Both the position numbers and the translations under genes were made by a program. A DNA stretch of 51,191 nt. Origin: Promethearchaeota archaeon Loki_b32 (lineage in GTDB: Archaea > Asgardarchaeota > Lokiarchaeia > Sigyniarchaeales > SOKP01). The stretch's first letter is position 1, and each line of letters opens with the position of its first letter. This document shows positions 45,566 to 51,191 of this stretch, in pieces. Location of the stretch: NCBI GenBank assembly GCA_005223125.1, contig NJBH01000006.1:110316-161506 (forward strand), written 5' to 3'. The notes under the pieces were generated by a model. That model ran no database searches. It saw only the letters and a list, made by a program, of their open reading frames with translations, and was not told where the DNA came from.

Positions 45566-46855
45566 TTAAGTTGTATCACATTTTAGTTCCTGACTTTTAC
45601 ATAAAACTTCATAGTCTCTATCTAAAGAGAGGAGCACATTTTTTATTATCATGCATGTTTCCTTCAATATTTTAGGATCTACCTTATCAGGAGTATCAAT
45701 TTTATTATGAGAATACTTACTACCCGCTCTTGTAACAATATCAATAGAATCAAATCCTCTTAAATGAAATGGAACAGAATCAGTATGAGCACCTGTAGAT
45801 AAATGAAATCCTTTGATATTTACATTTTCTTCTTTTGCAGCTGTATCTAAATATTTACTGAGTAAAGGAGCAATTTTCTTTTGAGGTAATACTCCATAGG
45901 ATTTTAAATACTCTACTTGATTTTTTTGTTCACATGAACAAGAGATCATATCTAAATTAATTTGAAAAACTCTACCTTTCACAAACTCGCCTTCATGATT
46001 GTTTACAAATACTCTAGACCCCATTGTTCCTAATTCTTCTGCAGAGAATTGACAAAACCATGTATTAAAGTTATGAAGAGGATTTTCTTTAAGATATCTG
46101 CTTATTTCAAAAACTACTGCCATTCCAGAAGCATCATCTAAAGCACCTGGTGAATTATTATGAGTGTTTAAAAATATCAGAAAGATGTTTGAGATAGAAA
46201 TAAGTATTGTAAAAGCCCATATTCCACTTCCTACTACCAAAAGATTTATCTTAATTATTGTATAGGTGCGAATAAATAATAAAATAAAAAATAGCCCTAG
46301 AAAAATCCCTCCATATAACCAAATTCTATAAAAAAAAACCCTCCAATATGTTTTAAAAGTTTGAGACTTAGAATCTAAATGAGCAGAAATTATTATATCC
46401 CCGGCTTGATCTTCTGTTAGCTTTTTTGCTGGTAATTTTATAAAGACATTAGTAGCGGAAATTGTCTTTCCATAATATTCTCCCCAGAATCCAGAATTTT
46501 CTGGATGTTTTAAACCTTTTATAATTAGGAAAACTACAATTGCCATTATTCCACTTATAATAATTGTAATATAAAGGTTAATATAAATAAACATCAAGAT
46601 AAATAACGAAAAGGTTAAGTTGATAACCATTATTAAATTTATAAGTGTAGTAGAATAGAAATCAGAAAATTGGAAAGGCTCTTTTTGAATTATTCGATCA
46701 TCATAACCAATGTCTTTAAAAGTCTTAATTGTTAAATCAACAGCTTTTTTTTCTCCACTTGTTCCAGCAAGGCGAGGAAAGCTAAAATCTTTAACAAAAT
46801 TATATATTCTATCAACATTAAACGATTGATCTTGTTTGGAATTTCTAATACTCAA
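45566..46855 (-). CDS. Membrane-embedded M28-like peptidase (copy B)
   Basis: A 429-residue paralogue of 34769-35908 with the same plan. The metal ligands are IISAHLDSKS (H159, D161), PGALDDASG (D240), SAEELGTMGS (E273/E274), QINLDMIS (Asp near 297) and YSHNKIDTPDKVD. Hydrophobic helices at about 68-113 and 173-230 interrupt the catalytic domain. It keeps more canonical M28 spacing than copy A, including TGAHTDSVPFHLRG. TTG start. Likely a membrane aminopeptidase of unknown target. Confidence 0.84.
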   Translation of the reverse strand: MSIRNSKQDQSFNVDRIYNFVKDFSFPRLAGTSGEKKAVDLTIKTFKDIGYDDRIIQKEPFQFSDFYSTTLINLIMVINLTFSLFILMFIYINLYITIIISGIMAIVVFLIIKGLKHPENSGFWGEYYGKTISATNVFIKLPAKKLTEDQAGDIIISAHLDSKSQTFKTYWRVFFYRIWLYGGIFLGLFFILLFIRTYTIIKINLLVVGSGIWAFTILISISNIFLIFLNTHNNSPGALDDASGMAVVFEISRYLKENPLHNFNTWFCQFSAEELGTMGSRVFVNNHEGEFVKGRVFQINLDMISCSCEQKNQVEYLKSYGVLPQKKIAPLLSKYLDTAAKEENVNIKGFHLSTGAHTDSVPFHLRGFDSIDIVTRAGSKYSHNKIDTPDKVDPKILKETCMIIKNVLLSLDRDYEVLCKSQELKCDTT

Positions 46856-46944
46856 TTTTTTCTAAAAGGATTTGAATTTTAATAAATTATCTCTATTTTT
46901 ATTATAGTATTAGAAATTTATGTTTTATTATTTCATTTTATAAT

Positions 46945-47550
46945 TTAGCTCAAATTCTTTATTTTTTCTATGACTATTTTTTGAATATTTTCTTGTACAA
47001 TCTCGATTATATCATCTGAGCTAATAATATGATAATTTTCTTCTTTAGCACGTGTAAGATAAAGATTTCTTACTTTAGCTAAGAAAGAACTATCCTCAAA
47101 TTTTTCCAAATCTTCAGCTTCTTTTCTTGCTAAAGCAATTTTTGGGTTAATATCTAAAATCATTGTAATGTCCGGTAACCCTACAAATTTGTTGATTTCT
47201 TTAACCCAATCAACAGTAATTTTATCTGATTGAACAGATTGATATACTATTGAAGATTCTATATATCGATCAGAAATAACAATATACCCTTCCTCGAGTT
47301 TATTCTTTATTTCATTTTTATAATGGAGATCTCTATCAGCAGCAAATAGTAATGCGTCTGTAGTAGGGGGAATTTCCTTATTTTTCAAAAATTCTCTTAT
47401 TAATATTCCAATTTTACTTTGTGAAGGTTCTTGAGTCAAATAGACTTTAAAACCTTTACTTTCTAAGAAACCTTTGAGGAGGTGACTATGAGTTGTAGTC
47501 CCTGCCGCATCCCCGCCTTCCAGTGCAATAAATAAAGCTTTTTGTGTCAA
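46945..47550 (-). CDS. tmk: Thymidylate kinase with altered Walker A
   Basis: A 201-residue dTMP kinase: FIALEGGDAAGTTTHSHLLK, LTQEPSQSKIG, ALLFAADRDLHY, VISDRYIESSIVYQ and ITMILDINPKIALARKEAED. The P-loop reads GGDAAG-T-T where nearly all P-loop kinases have GK[ST]; Thr18 stands in place of the Lys. The DRY motif and LID region are intact, so the gene does not look decayed. It makes dTDP for DNA synthesis, or the altered loop marks a sub-branch that uses another residue. TTG start. Confidence 0.85.
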   Translation of the reverse strand: MTQKALFIALEGGDAAGTTTHSHLLKGFLESKGFKVYLTQEPSQSKIGILIREFLKNKEIPPTTDALLFAADRDLHYKNEIKNKLEEGYIVISDRYIESSIVYQSVQSDKITVDWVKEINKFVGLPDITMILDINPKIALARKEAEDLEKFEDSSFLAKVRNLYLTRAKEENYHIISSDDIIEIVQENIQKIVIEKIKNLS

Positions 47551-47743
47551 TATTTTTCAAATAAATTTATTTTGCTATAGAATGAACTCGTCTAAAATTT
47601 AGAAATTATTTATCAATAAGGACTTATTTATTTTATTTTTAATTAACTAAATTTATTAATAATTTAACAGAATAAACCATCAATTAATACTTTTAGAAAA
47701 TTTTTACCAGTAAAATTAAAATAATTAAATTATCTTATTAAAA

Positions 47744-48136
47744 ATGAGAGAAATGCGTAAAAATAAGAGATTCGCATACTGCAATAATTGTGAGAAAGAA
47801 ATTTTCAAACCAAAAAGAAGATCATTTGAGAGTATGTATTACAACATCTGGATTCTTGTGATAATCTCTTCATTAGGTTTTGCAATTATCCCTTTTCTAA
47901 TTTATCACTATTACATTGTGAAAAAAAATATTTGTCCTTATTGCCAACATCAATTAGAACTTTACGAAACAAGAGAAGAAATTCCTGATCCAAAAGCTCA
48001 AATCACAAGGATCCTTCAAACTATTGAACAAGAAAAAAATGAAAAAGACAAAGGGTTAAAATGTCCCTTTTGTCAAGAAGAAATAAGTAACCAAGAATCT
48101 ATTTGCCCAAAATGTGGAGCTTCTCTTAAAGAATAA
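47744..48136 (+). CDS. LITAF-like zinc-ribbon membrane protein 1
   Basis: A 130-residue protein. CxxC knuckle C13/C16 (YCNNCEKE) is followed by a hydrophobic stretch at about 34-59 (YNIWILVIISSLGFAIIPFL) and a second knuckle C64/C67 (CPYCQHQ). This is the split zinc ribbon with a membrane-dipping segment seen in LITAF domains. A coil-like linker leads to a second ribbon, C107/C110 and C121/C124 (CPFCQEE; CPKCGASL). First of three tandem genes with the same plan. Function unknown. Confidence 0.6.
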   Translation: MREMRKNKRFAYCNNCEKEIFKPKRRSFESMYYNIWILVIISSLGFAIIPFLIYHYYIVKKNICPYCQHQLELYETREEIPDPKAQITRILQTIEQEKNEKDKGLKCPFCQEEISNQESICPKCGASLKE

Positions 48137-48188
48137 AAATATATAAGAAAATTACCATTCATTATCTTAAAGTCTGAAGTGAAAAAAA

Positions 48189-48566
48189 ATGACAACTTTA
48201 AATCCTACTGGATGGTGCCCCCGGTGCCAGCAGAATGTGTTATTGAAACGCGAAGAAATTGACACGTGTTTAGCAATTATTTTATTGATTTTTACGGCGG
48301 GAATAGGTTTAATAATTTACCTTGCAATACACTATAGTAAAGCAGAGGATAGGTGTATACATTGCAGCGCAAAAATCACTGCTCCTCAAACTCAGAGTCC
48401 TTATATCTCTCAACCTCAAACACAACAAACTTCATATTCTACATCCGTAAATGTTTCTGAAGAAGTAACCGGTTTTAAACCTAGTTATTGTGCACTTTGT
48501 GGAGAAAAATTAGATAGTGGAACAGGTTTTTGCCCAAATTGTGGAAGTCAAATAACAGATAATTAA
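48189..48566 (+). CDS. LITAF-like zinc-ribbon membrane protein 2
   Basis: A 125-residue protein: C10/C13 (GWCPRCQQNVLLK), hydrophobic 27-48 (CLAIILLIFTAGIGLIIYLA), C56/C59 (RCIHCSAK), a Gln/Ser/Thr-rich linker (residues 62-92) and a C-terminal ribbon C101/C104/C115/C118 (YCALCGEKL; FCPNCGSQ). It is closest to the third gene: both have the FTxGIGLxIYxA core and CIHC. A TATA-like atatataa near 48138-48146 may give it its own promoter. Likely a membrane-surface zinc protein. Confidence 0.62.
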   Translation: MTTLNPTGWCPRCQQNVLLKREEIDTCLAIILLIFTAGIGLIIYLAIHYSKAEDRCIHCSAKITAPQTQSPYISQPQTQQTSYSTSVNVSEEVTGFKPSYCALCGEKLDSGTGFCPNCGSQITDN

Positions 48567-48687
48567 TTTCTTTTTATTTCCTTTTCAAGTATTAGAAGCT
48601 GTTTTAATCATTAAATTTAAAAATTGGACTCCACATTTTTTTAATTCAATGAAAATCTCCTTTTAATTAAATTAAAAAAAGCAATTT

Positions 48688-48695
48688 GGAGTGAT
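48688..48695 (+). promoter_or_regulatory. Strong Shine-Dalgarno of LITAF-like gene 3
   Basis: ggagtgat, close to the full complement of an archaeal 16S 3' end, six bases before the ATG at 48702. It fixes that start and supports the gene as real. Confidence 0.7.
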
Positions 48696-48701
48696 AGAAA
48701 A

Positions 48702-49067
48702 ATGTATTGTCCAAAATGTAATAAAAATGTATACACTAAAAAAAATGACTTCAATATTGGATTAGCAATATTTTTAGCAATATTCACTGGAGGGATTGGT
48801 TTATTAATTTATGTTGCTGTTTATTTAGATAGGGAACATAAACCTCGTTGTATTCATTGCGATTCAATCTGTTATGAACAAAGAGAAAATAATCAACCAG
48901 TTTCAAATTATCATGTGATTAGTACTTCTAATCAAGGACAAAGTCAAAAACTCATCTTAGAATCACATAAAAACGAAGAAAGTTCAAAATTCTGTTATAA
49001 TTGTGGATCTGAGCTAGATCAAAGTGAAAATGCTAAATTCTGTGCACTTTGTGGGAGTTCAGCCTAA
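48702..49067 (+). CDS. LITAF-like zinc-ribbon membrane protein 3
   Basis: A 121-residue protein: C3/C6 (YCPKCNKNVYTKK), hydrophobic 19-41 (IGLAIFLAIFTGGIGLLIYV), C50/C53 (RCIHCDS), a polar linker and a C-terminal ribbon C98/C101/C114/C117 (FCYNCGSEL; FCALCGSS). CPKCNKNVYTKK and the spacing to CIHC (43 residues) are very near the LITAF pattern. Alternative reading: a plain single-pass membrane protein with two independent ribbons, but the first ribbon has only two Cys on each side of the helix, which favours the split-ribbon model. Confidence 0.64.
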   Translation: MYCPKCNKNVYTKKNDFNIGLAIFLAIFTGGIGLLIYVAVYLDREHKPRCIHCDSICYEQRENNQPVSNYHVISTSNQGQSQKLILESHKNEESSKFCYNCGSELDQSENAKFCALCGSSA

Positions 49068-49086
49068 TAATTTATAATTTTTTTTA

Positions 49087-49992
49087 TTATTTTTTTTCTT
49101 TTAAAATCTTCATAAATTCATAAAAATATTCATAAGAGTTTTTAAAATGATTATCTTCTTTAGAATATTCTAAAGCTTCAGAAAAAAGTTTTGTAAACCC
49201 CTTTAAATCTTTATTTTTAATTGTATTTTTATATTCTTTAATTAGATCTTCGAAAATATCTAAAATTTCATGAAATTCAGCATTTTCTATTTGTATTTCA
49301 CCGAACATTTCCATTTCACTTTGAATAATACTTTCAGCTAATACTTTCTGTAATAAAAAAGTTGTACCAGTAAATCGAGTTAATTCATTTAATGGCTCTT
49401 TTGTTCTTTTAAGTAAATTTAAGAATAAAATATTGAGCATATGTGGTACACCAAGGGTTAAAGCTATCCTGGAATCATGTGTGTTAGGTGTAGTTTCTGC
49501 AACAATAAATCCATCTGATCTAAATATATCAATAAGTTCATTAATGATTTCATCATATTGTTCTGTTCCCCCAATTTTCAGTAGAAGGATGACATAATTT
49601 TTCATATTCTTAATTCCCGGTCCAAACATTGGATGAATTGATAAACAGTTGATAGGATAATTTTTATGACCATCACTTAAGATTTTATATACTTCTTGTT
49701 TTAAGGACGTTATATCAAAAATTAAGGAATTTTTTTTCATCAAAGGTGTAATTTTTTTAATCATTTTTGAAGTAGAATGAATAGGTACTGAAACCATTAC
49801 TATATCAGCATTTTCAACACTTTTTTTAAGATCGAGTTCAAATTTTACTCCTAAATCTTTAGCAACTATTTTCAATTTTTTTTCATCCCTAGCAAATAAT
49901 GTAATGTCAAATCCGTGTTGTTTAAAATATTTCCCAAAAACTCTACCCATTCCACCAGAACCACCAATAATCGTAAAATTTTTACCTAGCAT
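49087..49992 (-). CDS. tyrA: Prephenate dehydrogenase
   Basis: A 301-residue NAD(P) enzyme of tyrosine synthesis. The nucleotide fold is FTIIGGSGGMGRVFGKYFKQ, then DIVMVSVPIHSTSKMI, the family's SLKQEVYKIL and SIHPMFGPGIKNM (catalytic His), and THDSRIALTLGVPHML. The C-terminal helical dimer domain is present, with no fused chorismate mutase or ACT domain. It touches the AroE gene (shared base at 49992), so the two aromatic-pathway steps are coupled. Confidence 0.9.
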   Translation of the reverse strand: MLGKNFTIIGGSGGMGRVFGKYFKQHGFDITLFARDEKKLKIVAKDLGVKFELDLKKSVENADIVMVSVPIHSTSKMIKKITPLMKKNSLIFDITSLKQEVYKILSDGHKNYPINCLSIHPMFGPGIKNMKNYVILLLKIGGTEQYDEIINELIDIFRSDGFIVAETTPNTHDSRIALTLGVPHMLNILFLNLLKRTKEPLNELTRFTGTTFLLQKVLAESIIQSEMEMFGEIQIENAEFHEILDIFEDLIKEYKNTIKNKDLKGFTKLFSEALEYSKEDNHFKNSYEYFYEFMKILKEKK

Positions 49993-50861
49993 TATTTCAT
50001 CCCAAGAAATTCAATTATTTTATTTTTCATTAGATCAATATTTGGTTTTTTGTTAGTCCACCACTCAAACGCTAAAGCACCTTGATTAACTAACATATCC
50101 AATCCCCCAATTGTATTGCATCCGATTTTTGTTGCATCTTTCATCAATTTGGTTTCTAATGGGTTGTAAACTATATCATAAACTATTAAGTCTTTATGCA
50201 AAAATTCCGCTGGAATGGGTGATTTTTCAACACTAGGATACATCCCTAGGGGAGTGGTGTTAATTAAAATGTCAGCTTTTTTAGATTCCTCCTTTAAAAC
50301 ACTAATGCTATTCCTTTTTCCTTCAACCTTTATGCTAAAATTTTTTTTTAATTCTTTTGCAAGCTTTATTGCTCTTTTTTCAGTTCGATTAGCAATGATT
50401 ATTTTATTTATATCTTCAGCTAAAATATATGTTAAAGCTCTTGCAGCTCCTCCAGCTCCTAATATTAAGAGATTTTTTCCTGATGTCGTATACCCTGCAT
50501 TTATTAGCGCATTCTTAGCTGCCTCTGCATCTGTATTTCTCCCACTTAGATTTCCATTATCATTTTTTATGGCATTAACAGCGCCTATTTTCTGTGCTAT
50601 AGGATCAATATCATCTAAATAATTCATAATTTTTTGTTTAAAAGGGAGCGTCACATTAATTCCTTTTATATTAAATGCTCTAAATCCCTTCACAGCTAGA
50701 TTCAGATTATTGGGAGAAACCTTGAACGCTAAATAAATATAATTAAGTTTTAGCTCACGTATAACTGCATTATGCATTATTGGACTCATAGAATGTTCAA
50801 TAGGATACCCAATAACACATAGCACTTTTGTATGACTAGAAATAATATCCTTCTCTGACAT
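49992..50861 (-). CDS. aroE: Shikimate dehydrogenase
   Basis: A 289-residue NADP enzyme that reduces 3-dehydroshikimate. Seen: CVIGYPIEHSMSPIMHNAVI at the N-terminus (shikimate-binding S-x-S/P), INVTLPFKQKIM with the catalytic Lys, GRNTDAEAA with the catalytic Asp, NLLILGAGGAARALTYIL (NADP loop), IIANRTEKRA, LINTTPLGMYPS and the end segment GGLDMLVNQGALAFEWWT. Length fits. Upstream of tyrA in the same unit. Confidence 0.95.
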   Translation of the reverse strand: MSEKDIISSHTKVLCVIGYPIEHSMSPIMHNAVIRELKLNYIYLAFKVSPNNLNLAVKGFRAFNIKGINVTLPFKQKIMNYLDDIDPIAQKIGAVNAIKNDNGNLSGRNTDAEAAKNALINAGYTTSGKNLLILGAGGAARALTYILAEDINKIIIANRTEKRAIKLAKELKKNFSIKVEGKRNSISVLKEESKKADILINTTPLGMYPSVEKSPIPAEFLHKDLIVYDIVYNPLETKLMKDATKIGCNTIGGLDMLVNQGALAFEWWTNKKPNIDLMKNKIIEFLGMK

Positions 50862-50885
50862 GTTAATAATATTTATCTAAGTACA

Positions 50886-51191
50886 TCATTCTATAATCTC
50901 ATCATTAAAATGATTCTCAAATTCCTTTGATCTAACCCTCGTAGCTTCTTTATATCTGTCAATACGGTTTTCCCATGTAGCATCCACGTTAAAAGCTACC
51001 TTCGCAAATTCAATTGATTTAATTGCTCTAGCCAAACCCTCTTGATCTTCGGGACTATAAATTTTTATGGGATCTCCAATAGCAATATTATTTGGAGGAA
51101 TAAAGGAATTAGCCGGAACAACAGTATTCGCATGAACAAAAGCACCTACAGCCACAGCTGCACCAGATTTCACAGCCGCACCTTGTAAAAT
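50886..51191 (-). CDS. Hexapeptide-repeat protein, gamma-carbonic-anhydrase-like, 5' part missing
   Basis: The frame stays open to the right edge (reading ILQGAAVKSG at 51191-51162), so a GTG at 51173 is internal and only the C-terminal 101 residues are in the window. They show the end of a left-handed beta-helix (AAVKSGAAVAVGAFVHANTV, then VVPANSFIPPNNIAIGDPIK) followed by a C-terminal helix. This is the pattern of gamma-carbonic anhydrase-like hexapeptide proteins. The zinc histidines would lie upstream, so activity cannot be judged. It may be co-transcribed with aroE (24-base gap). Confidence 0.7.
   Translation of the reverse strand: MLQGAAVKSGAAVAVGAFVHANTVVPANSFIPPNNIAIGDPIKIYSPEDQEGLARAIKSIEFAKVAFNVDATWENRIDRYKEATRVRSKEFENHFNDEIIE

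Noticed and set aside
47744-49067. The three zinc-ribbon genes as tandem copies from a recent duplication
   Set aside because: DNA and linker sequences differ strongly; only the architecture and short motifs are shared, so any duplication is old.
50215-50622. Plus-strand 135-residue hydrophobic frame
   Set aside because: Antisense to aroE, which is complete with all catalytic motifs.
51174-51191. Treating the hexapeptide protein as complete from a GTG at 51173
   Set aside because: The frame stays open to the window edge with matching repeat sequence (ILQGAAVKSG), so the gene is truncated by the edge.

Overview
The window looks like chromosomal DNA from an uncultured, AT-rich archaeon. My best guess is an Asgard (Lokiarchaeia/Promethearchaeia-type) anaerobe. 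The archaeal call rests on a four-gene isoprenoid-ether lipid operon (GGGP synthase, UbiA-type DGGGP synthase, geranylgeranyl reductase and a CTP-dependent polyprenol-kinase-like protein), an archaeal ribosomal protein uS2, tetrahydromethanopterin-type pterin genes (MptD aldolase, beta-RFAP synthase, DHPS-like protein, DUF447) and TATA-box promoters. The Asgard call is inference from gene content and LITAF-like proteins; no marker gene tree was possible. Many enzymes are oxygen-sensitive or Fe-S/radical types, which fits an anaerobe.

Layout. 1-2.2 kb (minus): a DHPS-like protein running off the left edge, and a DUF1464 ASKHA ATPase. 2.4-10.1 kb (plus): a rubrerythrin with no standard start codon, a sulfatase, a glycyl radical enzyme (GRE) with its activase, and two split-barrel flavoprotein-like proteins. 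10.1-13.9 kb: MptD and beta-RFAP synthase (minus), divergent from an AIR-synthase-like protein, then LarE. 13.9-19.7 kb: two HAAS-domain membrane proteins (one behind a PadR regulator with a perfect palindrome at its promoter), a DUF998-like membrane protein and a thiolase-like protein. 19.8-23.5 kb: a membrane-anchored S15/CocE hydrolase and a lone DNA methyltransferase. 23.6-27.5 kb (minus): the lipid operon. 27.6-28.7 kb: an anaerobic sulfatase-maturase, the probable partner of the sulfatase 23 kb away. 28.9-39.3 kb: two tail-to-tail Gfo/Idh/MocA dehydrogenases, a QueG-like Fe-S protein, a DDAH-like hydrolase, an IlvD/Edd dehydratase, a membrane M28 peptidase, a second lone methyltransferase and a TPP enzyme. 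39.5-41.9 kb: a radical SAM DNA-repair-type protein with a coupled partner, and a zinc ribbon. 42.3-47.6 kb: CooC-like ATPase, uS2, small membrane protein, HD hydrolase, second M28 peptidase, thymidylate kinase. 47.7-49.1 kb: three tandem zinc-ribbon membrane proteins with LITAF-like architecture. 49.1-51.2 kb (minus): TyrA, AroE and a hexapeptide protein cut by the right edge.

How the genes work together: the pterin genes point to H4MPT-type C1 carrier synthesis. The lipid genes cover most of archaeol core assembly. GRE/activase and sulfatase/maturase are enzyme-activator pairs. TyrA and AroE are aromatic amino acid steps. I saw no tRNA, rRNA, CRISPR array, transposase or integrase. Intergenic gaps are short and AT-rich; the only one above 300 bases (41926-42301) holds a T-rich tract and a doubtful 55-residue reading frame.
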